Positions 17,695 through 26,957 are shown, counted from the stretch's first letter. The stretch: DNA of 64,000 nucleotides from Streptomyces physcomitrii (GCF_012273655.1 NZ_JAAWWP010000003.1:1-64000), one strand, 5' to 3'. A program made the numbers and translations. The notes: generated by a model not told the origin, from the letters alone.

Positions 17695-19113
17695 ATGTCC
17701 AGGGAGCAACGCGAACCGAACGACAAGCTCGGCGCAGTTCTCGCCCTCGCGGGAATCAGCAACGCGGGTCTCGCCCGCAGGGTCAACGACCTCGGCGCCC
17801 AGCGCGGTCTGACGCTGCGTTACGACAAGACCTCGGTGGCCCGGTGGGTCTCCAAGGGCATGGTGCCGCAGGGAGCGGCGCCCCATCTGATCGCGGCCGC
17901 GATCGGGCACAAGCTCGGCCGGCCGGTACCGCTGCACGAGATCGGCCTCGCCGACGCCGATCCGGCGCCCGAGGTCGGCCTCGCCTTCCCCCGGGACGTC
18001 GGCGCCGCCGTCAAGTCGGCGACCGAGCTGTACCGGCTCGACCTGGTCGGGCGCCGCACCGGCGGCGGCATCTGGCAGTCCCTGGCGGGCTCGTTCGCGG
18101 TGAGCGCGTACGCGACGCCCGCCTCCCGCTGGCTGATAACGCCGGCCGACAGCTCGGTGGCGCGCGACGCCGGGGTGGCCGAGGGCAGCGGCACGGGCCG
18201 CGTCGGCCACAGCGACGTGCAGAAATTACGCGAGGCCGCCGAGGACGCGCGGCGCTGGGACTCCAAGTACGGCGGCGGGGACTGGCGTTCGTCGATGGTC
18301 CCGGAGTGCCTGCGGGTCGAGGCGGCGCCGCTGCTGCTCGGCTCCTACTCGGACGAGGTCGGCCGGGCGCTCTTCGGGGCGAGCGCCGAACTCACCCGGC
18401 TCGCCGGGTGGATGGCCTTCGACACCGGCCAGCAGGAGGCCGCCCAGCGGTACTACATCCAGGCGCTGCGCCTGGCCCGGGCCGCTGCCGACGTCCCGCT
18501 CGGCGGATACGTCCTCGCCTCGATGTCCCTCCAGGCCACCTACCGCGGCTTCGGCGACGAGGGCGTCGACCTGGCGCAGGCCGCCCTGGAGCGCAACCGG
18601 GGCCTGGCCACCGCCCGCACCATGAGCTTCTTCCACCTCGTCGAGGCGCGCGCCCACGCCCGTTCCGGCGGGGCGCAGGCCGCGGGCACCGCCCTGCGCG
18701 CTGCCGAGGGCTGGCTGGAGCGCGCCCGGGACGGCGACAACGACCCGAGCTGGCTGGGCTTCTACTCCTACGACCGCTTCGCCGCCGACGCCGCCGAGTG
18801 CTACCGCGACCTCAAGGCCCCGCGCGAGGTGCGCCGCTTCACCGAACAGGCGCTCTCCCAGCCGACCGAGGAGTTCGTGCGCTCGCACGGGCTGCGGCTC
18901 GTCGTCTCGGCCGTCGCCGAGCTGGAGTCCGGCAACCTCGACGCCGCCTGCGCCCAGGGCACCCGCGCCGTCGAGGTCGCGGGCCGCATCTCCTCGGCCC
19001 GCACCACCGAGTACGTGAAGGACCTCCTGAACCGCCTGGAGGCGTACGGGAACGAGCCCCGGGTGGTCGAACTGCGGGAGCGGGCACGGCCGTTGCTGAT
19101 GGCGCCGGCCTAG
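17695..19113 (+). CDS. Sporulation-associated HTH/TPR regulator, ORF1590-like, with a TTA codon
   Basis: A 472-residue protein starting [12 protein letters not shown]. Residues about 10-75 form a helix-turn-helix-like region ([13 protein letters not shown], then [10 protein letters not shown]), followed by a long alpha-helical TPR-like part. It matches my memory of the Streptomyces sporulation-associated protein family (ORF1590 of S. griseus, SCO4114 of S. coelicolor). Leu178 is encoded by TTA (18226-18228), the only in-frame TTA I found in this window. Translation should therefore depend on the developmental tRNA of bldA. GAGGGG precedes the ATG at 17695. In-frame upstream starts exist (GTG 17626, GTG 17497); ORF1590 is reported to make a longer and a shorter product, and the lengths here would fit that. 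Confidence 0.8.
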   Translation: MSREQREPNDKLGAVLALAGISNAGLARRVNDLGAQRGLTLRYDKTSVARWVSKGMVPQGAAPHLIAAAIGHKLGRPVPLHEIGLADADPAPEVGLAFPRDVGAAVKSATELYRLDLVGRRTGGGIWQSLAGSFAVSAYATPASRWLITPADSSVARDAGVAEGSGTGRVGHSDVQKLREAAEDARRWDSKYGGGDWRSSMVPECLRVEAAPLLLGSYSDEVGRALFGASAELTRLAGWMAFDTGQQEAAQRYYIQALRLARAAADVPLGGYVLASMSLQATYRGFGDEGVDLAQAALERNRGLATARTMSFFHLVEARAHARSGGAQAAGTALRAAEGWLERARDGDNDPSWLGFYSYDRFAADAAECYRDLKAPREVRRFTEQALSQPTEEFVRSHGLRLVVSAVAELESGNLDAACAQGTRAVEVAGRISSARTTEYVKDLLNRLEAYGNEPRVVELRERARPLLMAPA

Positions 19114-19244
19114 GAGGCCGCGCAGGGCGGTTCACCGGGCGCGTCGCGGCGGGCGTCGCGGCCGGGGCGTGACGGCGGGTCCTCGTGTGCCCCGTCCCGG
19201 GGTCCGGCGGCCCCGGTCCCGAATCCGCGGTCCGGGGGCCTCAG

Positions 19245-19292
19245 TCCGCGATCCGCGATCCGCGATCCGCGATCCGCGATCCGCGATCCGCG
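19245..19292. repeat. Heptanucleotide tandem array (GATCCGC)n
   Basis: About seven copies of the 7-mer GATCCGC lie in the 381-bp spacer between the ORF1590-like gene and lhgO. Copies are identical apart from the first. No coding role is apparent. The rest of the spacer (19114-19494) has nothing recognisable except the ribosome site of lhgO. Confidence 0.92.
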
Positions 19293-19494
19293 AGGGGGGA
19301 TCCCCGCTCCCAGGGATCCACAGTCCCCCCATATCCCCTTTTCACACCCACCGCGGGCCGACACCATGGACGACGAGGGCAACCGGACACGCATCCGGTG
19401 CCGTATCCGGGTTTGGGGGTCGACGGGGCTGTGCAGTGCACTATCGAGGACAGGAGCAGCGGGGGAGCACGTGCGAAGGCAGGAGGTGGAGCAC

Positions 19495-20715
19495 GTGCCG
19501 ACAGAGCGGACAGCGCGGACGTACGACTGCGATGTGCTGGTCATCGGCGGCGGCATCGTGGGCATGGCGACCGCCTACGCCCTGAGCAGGAGCGCGCCGG
19601 GCACCCGGATCACCGTCCTGGAGAAGGAGACGGCCCCGGCCCGCCACCAGACGGGGCGCAACTCGGGCGTGATCCACAGCGGCATCTACTACCGCCCCGG
19701 TTCGCTCAAGGCGCGCTACGCGGTCCGCGGTGCCGCCGAGATGGTCAAGTTCTGCGCCGAGTACGACATCCCGCACGCGGTGACCGGCAAGCTGATCGTC
19801 GCCACCGGGCGCGAGGAGCTGCCCCGGCTGCACGCCCTCGCCCAGCGCGGCCGGGAGAACGGCCTCTCGGTACGGGAACTGGGCCCCGCCCAGATCTCCG
19901 CGTACGAACCGGAGGTCAACGGCCTCGCCGCCATCCATGTCGCCACCACCGGTATCTGCGACTTCACCGCGGTCACCCGGCAGCTCGCCGAGGCCTCCGG
20001 CGCGGAGATCCGGTACGGGGCCCGGGTCACCCGGATCGACCGCCGCCCGGGTCTCGGGGTCGCGGTGCGCACGGCGGCCGGGGAGGTGGTGCGCGGCCGG
20101 GTCCTGGTGAACTGCGCGGGGCTGTACTGCGACGAGGTGGCCCTGCTCGCGGGCGACGAGCCGGACATGCGGATCGTGCCCTTCCGCGGCGAGTACTACG
20201 AGCTGGCCCGCCCGGACCTGGTCAGAGGGCTCGTCTATCCGGTGCCGGACCCGGCCTTCCCCTTCCTCGGCGTCCACCTCACCCGCGGTATCGACGGCGG
20301 CGTCCACCTCGGCCCGAACGCGGTCCCCGCCCTGGCCCGCGAGGGGTACGACTGGACCACCGTCTCCCCGCGCGAGCTGGCCGCCACCCTGAGCTGGCCC
20401 GGCTCCTGGCACATCGCCCGCCGACACTGGCGCTACGGCGCGGGCGAACTGCACCGCTCCGCCTCCAAGGGCGCCTTCACCCGCGCCGCCCGCCGCCTGC
20501 TGCCCGCGCTGACCGACCAGGACCTGCTGCCCACCCCGGCCGGGGTACGGGCCCAGGCGGTACTGCGCGACGGCACCCTGGTCGACGACTTCCTGATCCG
20601 CGAGGCCCCCCGCACGGTCCATGTACTCAACGCGCCCTCCCCCGCCGCCACCGCCTCGCTGCCCATCGGCCGCGAGGTGGCCCGCCGCGCCCTCGCGGCA
20701 CTGAACGGGGAGTGA
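19495..20715 (+). CDS. lhgO: L-2-hydroxyglutarate oxidase
   Basis: A 406-residue FAD-dependent oxidoreductase of the DAO fold. The dinucleotide-binding VLVIGGGIVGMATAYAL is near residues 14-30. The family-typical TGRNSGVIHSGIYY follows at about 57-70, with LVNCAGLY later. LhgO oxidises L-2-hydroxyglutarate to 2-oxoglutarate, removing a wasteful side product and feeding electrons to the respiratory chain. The start chosen is the GTG at 19495, preceded by GGAGGTG; the longer frame from 19366 is spurious. Length equals the usual family length of about 400. It stands alone, followed by trmB 180 bp later. Confidence 0.92.
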   Translation: MPTERTARTYDCDVLVIGGGIVGMATAYALSRSAPGTRITVLEKETAPARHQTGRNSGVIHSGIYYRPGSLKARYAVRGAAEMVKFCAEYDIPHAVTGKLIVATGREELPRLHALAQRGRENGLSVRELGPAQISAYEPEVNGLAAIHVATTGICDFTAVTRQLAEASGAEIRYGARVTRIDRRPGLGVAVRTAAGEVVRGRVLVNCAGLYCDEVALLAGDEPDMRIVPFRGEYYELARPDLVRGLVYPVPDPAFPFLGVHLTRGIDGGVHLGPNAVPALAREGYDWTTVSPRELAATLSWPGSWHIARRHWRYGAGELHRSASKGAFTRAARRLLPALTDQDLLPTPAGVRAQAVLRDGTLVDDFLIREAPRTVHVLNAPSPAATASLPIGREVARRALAALNGE

Positions 20716-20895
20716 GTCCGGGCGGCCGAGCGCGCTCCCGGCCGGGTGCTCCACCGCCGCCGCGACGCCGGCCACGGCTGCCGGCACCGCACTCGTCGGC
20801 ACCGCACTCGTCCCCGCCCTCGTTCCCACCCGCGTTCCGGTCCTCCCGGCCTCCGTGACCGCCTCCCGCCCCGCCTCCGTAGAATCGAAGGCACT

Positions 20896-22002
20896 GTGTC
20901 CGAGCACCCCAGAACCCCGAATCCCCCTGCCCCGGCGAGCGCCCCGGCCCCTGCCACCGCCGGCCCCGCCGCCGAGGAGACCGCGGCGCGGCCGAACCAG
21001 GTCGAGAACGTCGAACAGATCGAGATCGAGTACGTCGAGCAGGCCGAACAGACCGAACAGGCGATCCCGGCCGAGCAGGCGATCCGAGCCGAGCAGCGCG
21101 ATCGGCCCGAGCAAGCCGAGCAGTCGAGCCAGGCCGACCCGACGACCGCCACCGGGGCCACTGCCGAGGCCGACCCCAGCGCCGAGGCCGACCCCGCCGC
21201 CACCACCATCGAGGCCGACCCCGACCCCGGCGCCGCCGCCACCGCCACCGCCACCGCCGGGCGCCGCCCGCCCCGTGCGCGGAAGTTCCCCGAGGGGCCC
21301 GCGCCGGATCCGGCGGGATCGCACTTCGAGCGGCGGATCCGCAGCTTCCAGCCGCGGCGCAGCCGGGTCACCCCCGGGCAGGCGGACGCGTTGCGGCGGC
21401 TGTGGCCGCTGTGGGGCTTCGACATCGACGGGCAGCGGACGCTCGATCCGGCGGCGATGTTCGAGGGGCGGCCCGTCGTCCTGGAGATCGGCTTCGGCAT
21501 GGGGGAGGCCACCGCGCAGATGGCCGCCGCCGACCCGGACACCGGGATCCTCGCGGTCGATGTGCACACCCCGGGGCAGGGCAATCTGCTCGGTCTCGCC
21601 GAGCGGGCCGGGCTGCGCAACCTCCGGGTCGCGAACGGCGACGCGATCATCCTGCTGCGCGCGATGCTGCCGCCCGCCTCGCTCGACGGGCTGCGGGTCT
21701 TCTTCCCCGACCCCTGGCCCAAGAAGCGCCACCACAAGCGGCGCCTGATCCAGCCGGAGTTCCTCAGCCTGGCCGCGGGCGTCCTCAAGCCGGGTGCCCT
21801 GCTGCACTGCGCCACCGACTGGGAGCCCTACGCGGAGCAGATGCTGGAGGTGCTCACCGCCCACCCCGACTACGCCAACACCCTGCCGGACGGCGGCTAC
21901 GCCCCGCGCCCCGCCTTCCGCCCCCTGACCCGCTTCGAGGGCCAGGGCATGGACAAGGGCCACCGCGTCCACGACCTGCTCTTCTGCCGGGTGGAGCGGT
22001 GA
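20896..22002 (+). CDS. trmB: tRNA (guanine46-N7)-methyltransferase with long N-terminal extension
   Basis: A 368-residue protein. The C-terminal about 230 residues are TrmB: the SAM-binding VVLEIGFGMGEAT (about 194-206) and the diagnostic FPDPWPKKRHHKRRL (about 269-283). The enzyme makes m7G46 in tRNA variable loops. The first about 130 residues are unlike the family: Ala/Pro/Glu/Gln-rich, with a V-E-Q/A-E-Q repeat (about 36-85) followed by A-D-P-x repeats, predicted disordered and acidic. GAAGG precedes the GTG at 20896. Ordinary TrmB proteins are about 230-280 residues long, so the tail is an addition. Confidence 0.93.
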   Translation: MSEHPRTPNPPAPASAPAPATAGPAAEETAARPNQVENVEQIEIEYVEQAEQTEQAIPAEQAIRAEQRDRPEQAEQSSQADPTTATGATAEADPSAEADPAATTIEADPDPGAAATATATAGRRPPRARKFPEGPAPDPAGSHFERRIRSFQPRRSRVTPGQADALRRLWPLWGFDIDGQRTLDPAAMFEGRPVVLEIGFGMGEATAQMAAADPDTGILAVDVHTPGQGNLLGLAERAGLRNLRVANGDAIILLRAMLPPASLDGLRVFFPDPWPKKRHHKRRLIQPEFLSLAAGVLKPGALLHCATDWEPYAEQMLEVLTAHPDYANTLPDGGYAPRPAFRPLTRFEGQGMDKGHRVHDLLFCRVER

Positions 22003-22054
22003 GGTGCCACGGCGGCGGGCCCGCCTCCGCAGGCAGCGCGCCCCGGTCTGCCCC

Positions 22055-22145
22055 ATGATGGAAGTCCGCCCCATGACGGAAATCCGCCCCATGACGGAAG
22101 TCCGCCCCATGACGGAAGTCCGCCCCATGACGGAAGTCCGCCTCG
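22055..22145. repeat. 18-bp tandem array, five copies
   Basis: Five head-to-tail copies of CATGACGGAAGTCCGCCC, the first and second with one base change each, lie just past the trmB stop and before the GNAT-AAA gene. Each unit contains ACGGAnnTCCG-type symmetry, so the array can also form small dyads. It is not a CRISPR: units are contiguous with no spacers. Confidence 0.92.
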
Positions 22146-22249
22146 GAGACCTCTGACGGACGTCACCGTGTCCCGGACGCTTCGAGCATCCCGGATGTCC
22201 CGGACGTCCCGCGCAGGCCTCCCGAGACCGCCCTCCCCCGGGACCGCCC

Positions 22250-23518
22250 ATGGCCGTATGGCACGTCCGGGACTTCACCCCGGACGATCTCGAAGCGGTG
22301 GTGCGGCTGGACGGTGAGAGCACGACCACCGACCGGTCGGCGGTGTTCCGGCTGTCCGAGGTCGTCGCCGCCCTGCAGGCGCAGCACCCGAGCGTCGTGG
22401 CGGTGGCCGACGGGCATCTGGTGGGCGCGGCGGTGGCCCGGGTCGACGGCGACCGGGCCTGGGTGCTGCGGATCTCCCTGCACCCCTCCTGGCGCAACCT
22501 GGGCCTCGGCAGCGCCCTGCTCGCCGCCCTGGAGCACCGGCTGCACGGCGCCGGTGCCAAGATCCTCGCCGCGGTGCTGCCCGAGGAGGAGACCGGTGCG
22601 ACGGCGCTCGGCAACTCGGGCTTCCGGCCGCAGAGGGGGCTGACGTACTTCGAGAAGGTGCAGCCGGTGACGGCGCAGGACTCGGCGCTGCTCTCCTCGC
22701 TCGGGGCGATGGTCCCCGAGGGCGGACTCTGGGAGAAGCTGACCGGGATGGCGGACGAGAAGCAGCTGATCGACCGCCGTCTGGTGCTGCCGCTGGCCCA
22801 TCCCGAGCTGGCCGAGGAGCACGGCGTCGAACCGCCGCAGGCGGTGGTCCTGTTCGGGCCGCCGGGCACCGGCAAGAGCACCTTCGCCAAGGCGGTGGCC
22901 AGTCGGCTCGGCTGGCCCTTCGTGGAGTTCTTCCCGTCCCGGATCGCCCTGGAGGAGGGGATCGCCAACGGGCTGAGCCGCCGTTTCGAGGAGGTCGCCC
23001 AGCTCGACCACGTACTGGTCTTCATCGACGAGGTGGAGGAGGTCGCCGCGGCCCGCAATCTCGCCGACCCCGCCTCGGTGGGCGTGGTCAACGAGCTGCT
23101 CAAGTCGATCGTGCGCTTCCGCGACCGCGACGGCAGGCTGCTGATCTGCGCCACCAACACGGTCGCCGCCCTGGACCCGGCCTTTCTGCGGCACGGGCGG
23201 TTCGACTACGTGCTGCCCGTCGGGCCGCCCGACCGGCATGCCCGCAAGGCGCTGTGGGCCGGGTATCTCGCCAGGACCGGGACCGAGGCCGACACCGAGG
23301 TGCTCGCCCGGGCCAGCGAGGGCTTCACCCCGGCCGACATCAAGCAGGCCGCGCGCACGGTCGCCCAGTCCGTCTTCGAGCACACCCTGGACACCGGGGC
23401 GAGGACCCAGCCCGGCACCGAGGAGTACCTCCAGACGATCAGCCGCACCCGGCCCACGGTCACCCAGGAGATGGCCCTGGAGTTCGCCGACCACACCATC
23501 CGCTACGGGCGCACCTGA
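22250..23518 (+). CDS. GNAT acetyltransferase - AAA+ ATPase fusion protein
   Basis: A 422-residue two-domain protein. Residues 1-140 form a GNAT fold with the acetyl-CoA-binding RNLGLGSALL at 82-91. Residues about 170-420 form an AAA+ module: Walker A GPPGTGKS at 203-210, Walker B VLVFIDE at 255-261, sensor-1 N303, and a HGRFD arginine-finger region at 315-319. AAA modules of this single-ring type remodel or unfold partners. Fusion to an acetyltransferase suggests substrate modification coupled to remodelling, which is inference. No substrate gene is obvious. The start is the ATG at 22250; no strong ribosome site is visible. Confidence 0.88.
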   Translation: MAVWHVRDFTPDDLEAVVRLDGESTTTDRSAVFRLSEVVAALQAQHPSVVAVADGHLVGAAVARVDGDRAWVLRISLHPSWRNLGLGSALLAALEHRLHGAGAKILAAVLPEEETGATALGNSGFRPQRGLTYFEKVQPVTAQDSALLSSLGAMVPEGGLWEKLTGMADEKQLIDRRLVLPLAHPELAEEHGVEPPQAVVLFGPPGTGKSTFAKAVASRLGWPFVEFFPSRIALEEGIANGLSRRFEEVAQLDHVLVFIDEVEEVAAARNLADPASVGVVNELLKSIVRFRDRDGRLLICATNTVAALDPAFLRHGRFDYVLPVGPPDRHARKALWAGYLARTGTEADTEVLARASEGFTPADIKQAARTVAQSVFEHTLDTGARTQPGTEEYLQTISRTRPTVTQEMALEFADHTIRYGRT

Positions 23519-23835
23519 CCCCGTACGGCCGCACCTGGACACGGCACACCCGGCCACCGGTCGCCGGTCACCGCCTCCGGCCGAGGACCGCCCGGCGCCT
23601 GTGACTTCGGCCGCCCCCTCCTCGCCGTCTTCCCCCACCCCCGGCGGCCGTGATACCCAGGACGCAGATACTCAACAAAGAGACTAGTCGCATTGACGAC
23701 TACAGCCTCATCTCGCACCCCCGCACCCCCCGCGCCCTCACTCCCCGATCCCTCACGCCCTTCCCGCCCATGACCCGGCGGCCCGGTACGCGGAGCACCG
23801 CGTACGTACGGCCCCGGTCGCCCCCAGGAGGCCCG
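23519..23835. promoter_or_regulatory. Spacer with a perfect dyad (TAGTCG-N6-CGACTA)
   Basis: 317 bp before the SnoaL-like gene. A short A/T-rich island (23667-23703) carries TAGTCG (23685-23690) and its exact complement CGACTA (23697-23702), a likely operator or promoter element. The rest is C-rich untranslated DNA. Confidence 0.4.
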
Positions 23836-24333
23836 ATGACCCCGCAGCCGACCCACGACCTCGCCGCCGACTCCGCCGCCCGCGGCCCTGCCACCCCCGC
23901 CCAGGCCACCGCCGCCCGCTTCCGCGAGGCCGTGGAGGCGCGGGATCTGGCGGCGATCGAGGCGCTGTTCACCGAGGACATCCGCTTCTACAGCCCGGTG
24001 AAGTTCACCCCCTTCGAGGGCAAGCCGCTGGTGGTCGGCCTCTTCGGGGTGCTGCTGCGGCTCTTCGAGGACTTCCGCTACCTGGGCGGCTTCGAGGGCG
24101 CCGCCGAGACCAGCGCGGACGGCACCGAGGCCCCCGCGGTGGTGCTGCCCTTCCGGACCACCGTGCACGGCAAGGAGATCCACGGCATCGATCTGCTGCA
24201 TGTCGACGAGGCGGGCCTGATCAAGGAGTTCACGGTGATGGTGCGCCCGCTGTCGGCGGTACGGACGCTGGGGGACGCGGTGCTCGCGGGGCTGGTCGAG
24301 GCCGGGCTCGTCCCGGCCCCCGAGGCGGGCTGA
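23836..24333 (+). CDS. SnoaL/NTF2-like protein
   Basis: A 165-residue protein of the NTF2-like cone fold: an N-terminal helix (ATAARFREAVEARDLAAIEALF), then the strand pattern TEDIRFYSPVKF and a beta-rich remainder. Members include ketosteroid-isomerase-like enzymes and ligand-binding proteins; the specific role is unknown. The ATG at 23836 has AGGAGG five bases upstream, so the longer open frame from 23650 is rejected. It stands alone with a candidate regulatory dyad 130 bp upstream. Confidence 0.8.
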   Translation: MTPQPTHDLAADSAARGPATPAQATAARFREAVEARDLAAIEALFTEDIRFYSPVKFTPFEGKPLVVGLFGVLLRLFEDFRYLGGFEGAAETSADGTEAPAVVLPFRTTVHGKEIHGIDLLHVDEAGLIKEFTVMVRPLSAVRTLGDAVLAGLVEAGLVPAPEAG

Positions 24334-24416
24334 GGGCGGCCGGCCCCGCGCTCCCCGCGCCCGCGCGCACCCGTGCACCGTCGCGCCCCGGGCTGAGGGG
24401 TCGTTAGTGTCGAAGG

Positions 24417-26003
24417 GTGGCCTTCCGTTTTCCGCACCCCGAGCCGACGGGCCCGGCGCCTTCCGCGCAGCCGGGCCCGCCGCCTGCCGACCCCCCGGGG
24501 CCGGTGCGGCACGCGCGCTGGTGGCAGCGGCGGCCGGTGCGGCTCGGCGGGGCGGCGGCGCTGCTCGGGCTCTCGGGGCTGATCATCCTGGCCCTGGTGC
24601 ACGAGCAGACCGGCACCCAGGGCTTCCTGGTCGGCCTCGGGCTCGCGGTGACACCGGTGCCGCTGCTCTTCGCCGCCTTCCGCTGGCTGGACCGGGTGGA
24701 GCCGGGGCCCTGGCGCGACCTGGTCTTCGCCTTCGCCTGGGGTGCCTGCGCGGCGGCGCTCATCGCGATCCTCGCCAACTCCTTCGCGACCCGGTGGATA
24801 GCGACCACCACCGCCAGCCCGCACAGCGCGGACACCCTCGGCGCCCTGGTGATAGCGCCGGTGGTCGAGGAGTCGGCGAAGGCGGCCTCGGTACTGCTCG
24901 TCTTCCTGCTCCGCCGACGGCACTTCACCGGGATCGTGGACGGGGTGGTGATCGCCGGGCTCACCGCCTCCGGCTTCGCCTTCACCGAGAACATCCTCTA
25001 CCTCGGCAACGCCTTCGGCACCGACCGGCTCAGCGGCAGCACCGGGCTCACCTCGGTCACCGCCGCGACCTTCTTCGTCCGTATCGTCATGTCGCCCTTC
25101 GCGCACCCGCTGTTCACGGTGCTGACCGGCATCGGCTTCGGCATCGCGGCGCTGAGCGCGGAGCACCAGCGCCTGCGCCGGGTGCTCCTCCCGCTCACCG
25201 GCCTGCTGCTCGCGATGGGCATGCACGCCTGCTGGAACGGTTCCGCCGCGCTCGGCCGCTACGGCTTCTTCCTGGTCTACGCGACCGTCATGCTGCCCGC
25301 CTTCGCGCTGCTCACCTGGCTCGCCGTCTGGCTGCGCCAGCGCGAACTGCGCACCGTGCGCGAGGAGCTGCCCGCCTACGCCGCCGCGGGCTGGCTCACC
25401 GCGCCCGAGCCCCATGTGCTGGGGTCGATGCGCGGGCGCACCCTGGCCAGGGAGTACGCGGCGCACGCCCTGGACCGGCCCGCCGCCCGCGAGGTCCTGG
25501 ACTACGCCCGCTGCGCCACCTCGCTCGCCGTGCTCCGGCGCCGGGGCCGCCGCGGCCGGGCGGGCGCCGACTTCCCCCGCCGCGAACGCGAACTCCTGGA
25601 CGCCCTCTGGCGCCACCGCACCGTCGCCGCCCCCGCCCTCGCCTACGCGGCCCGCCTCACCGCCCCCCGCCCCTGGCCGCACCGCCGGACGACCCCGCCC
25701 CCACCCTGGCCCCCCGGCCGCCCGCACCCGGGCCCCCAACCTCCCGGCGGCCCCGGCCCGTACCCGTCGCCGTACGGAACGCCGTCCCCGTACGGAACCC
25801 CGCCCTCGTACGGGACCCCGCCCCCGCACGCGACCCTGCCCCCGTACGGAACCCCGCCTCCATACGGAACCCCGTCCCCCTACGGGCCCCCTCCCCCGTA
25901 CGGCGAACCCGCGGCCGCCCGCCCCGCGCCGCCCGTCCACCACGCGGCCTCCGGCTGGCACCCGCCGCACCACCACGCCGCCCGGGACCGGCACCGGCGC
26001 TGA
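24417..26003 (+). CDS. PrsW-family intramembrane metalloprotease with Pro/Tyr-rich tail
   Basis: A 528-residue membrane protein. Some eight hydrophobic segments lie between about residues 40 and 310. Conserved PrsW/CAAX-protease-like motifs are VVEESAKA (about 150), GFAFTENILYL (about 185), HPLFTVLTG (about 228) and GMHACWN (about 268). PrsW in Bacillus cleaves an anti-sigma factor; targets in Streptomyces are generally unknown. The C-terminal about 100 residues are a cytoplasmic Pro-rich tail with some ten P-Y-G-T-P-like units (DNA repeats at about 25765-25910), absent from short PrsW proteins. The GTG at 24417 has GAAGG too close for a normal ribosome site. Confidence 0.85.
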   Translation: MAFRFPHPEPTGPAPSAQPGPPPADPPGPVRHARWWQRRPVRLGGAAALLGLSGLIILALVHEQTGTQGFLVGLGLAVTPVPLLFAAFRWLDRVEPGPWRDLVFAFAWGACAAALIAILANSFATRWIATTTASPHSADTLGALVIAPVVEESAKAASVLLVFLLRRRHFTGIVDGVVIAGLTASGFAFTENILYLGNAFGTDRLSGSTGLTSVTAATFFVRIVMSPFAHPLFTVLTGIGFGIAALSAEHQRLRRVLLPLTGLLLAMGMHACWNGSAALGRYGFFLVYATVMLPAFALLTWLAVWLRQRELRTVREELPAYAAAGWLTAPEPHVLGSMRGRTLAREYAAHALDRPAAREVLDYARCATSLAVLRRRGRRGRAGADFPRRERELLDALWRHRTVAAPALAYAARLTAPRPWPHRRTTPPPPWPPGRPHPGPQPPGGPGPYPSPYGTPSPYGTPPSYGTPPPHATLPPYGTPPPYGTPSPYGPPPPYGEPAAARPAPPVHHAASGWHPPHHHAARDRHRR

Positions 26004-26204
26004 GCCACCGCACCCCCGGGCCGACAGCTGCCGCGCCGCCCGGGACGGGCACCGCCGCTGAGCCCCCGCGACCCCGGCCGGACACCCGCCGCACCGGCCG
26101 TGGACCGGCAGCACCACCGCGGACCGGCACCGCCCCCGGAACCGGCAGGCTCAGGCCCCCCGGCCCCCCCCGGCCGCCCAGCCGCCCAGCCCTCACCCCC
26201 CGGC

Positions 26205-26957
26205 TCAGACCTCCACGTCGAAGACGACCGCGAGCGCGGCCTTGCCGGTGACGTGCAGGGGGACGCGTACCGCCGGGTTGAGGGTGTGGTTGACGGCGGC
26301 GACCGCGGCAGCGAGGTCGTCGGGGGGCGGCTGGGTGAACTCTGCGAAGCCGGCGTCCACGGCCCGGCGCAGGCCCGGCGCGGAGCAGACGTAGGGCAGC
26401 AGGCGGTCGTGGGTGGTGTGCTGGATGTGGAGTTCGACGGTCTCGCTCGCGTAGGCGGCGTGCAGGAACTCCTGGATGTCGCCCTGGTCGGGCCGGAGCC
26501 CGGTGTCCAGGTCGACCTCGGTGTCCGGGAGCAGCAGCGAGGCGCGCAGGAAGCCGGGGTGCGCGTCCAGGTGCAGCAGGGCGCCCTCGTCCTGGACCGC
26601 CTCGCCGAGACCGTAGAGGTCGGGGCGGAGCCGCGGGGTCAGGCCGACCACGATCGCCGCCCGCCCGCCGAGCCCCATGAAGGTGACCGAGCCGTCCTCG
26701 ACGCAGACGTTGTGCGGGACCACGGCCTGCACGGGGCCGGTCCCCTTGGGGTGGCTCGCGCGGGTCTGCGCGGCCACCCGGTCGGTGAGGCTCGGGATGG
26801 TGATCGGCGGCAACTGCCGTGCGCCGAGCCGGAGTCCGGGGCGGGCGGGCGCGCCGTCCCCCGCCGTCCGGTCGAAGACCGAGAGGCCCACCGGCGCCGC
26901 TCCGCGCCCGCCGCCCCGGCCCGCCGCTGCCTTCTTCGTCCGCCGCCACCATGCCAT
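26205..26957 (-). CDS. Conserved protein of unknown function
   Basis: A 250-residue soluble protein that I do not recognise. The N-terminus is basic (MAWWRRTKKAAAGR). The rest alternates strands and helices with no membrane span. Good third-position bias across the frame and a clean ATG at 26957 support it as real. There is no clear ribosome site, so it may be leaderless or weakly translated. It lies downstream of the aldo/keto reductase gene on the same strand with an 83-bp gap, so the two may be cotranscribed. Confidence 0.7.
   Translation of the reverse strand: MAWWRRTKKAAAGRGGGRGAAPVGLSVFDRTAGDGAPARPGLRLGARQLPPITIPSLTDRVAAQTRASHPKGTGPVQAVVPHNVCVEDGSVTFMGLGGRAAIVVGLTPRLRPDLYGLGEAVQDEGALLHLDAHPGFLRASLLLPDTEVDLDTGLRPDQGDIQEFLHAAYASETVELHIQHTTHDRLLPYVCSAPGLRRAVDAGFAEFTQPPPDDLAAAVAAVNHTLNPAVRVPLHVTGKAALAVVFDVEV

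Noticed and set aside
22055..22145. CRISPR-like direct repeats
   Set aside because: Units are contiguous 18-mers without spacers and no cas genes are present.
19441..23160. A 1239-residue minus-strand frame across lhgO, trmB and the GNAT-AAA gene
   Set aside because: It is antisense to three well-supported genes and has repeat-like composition.
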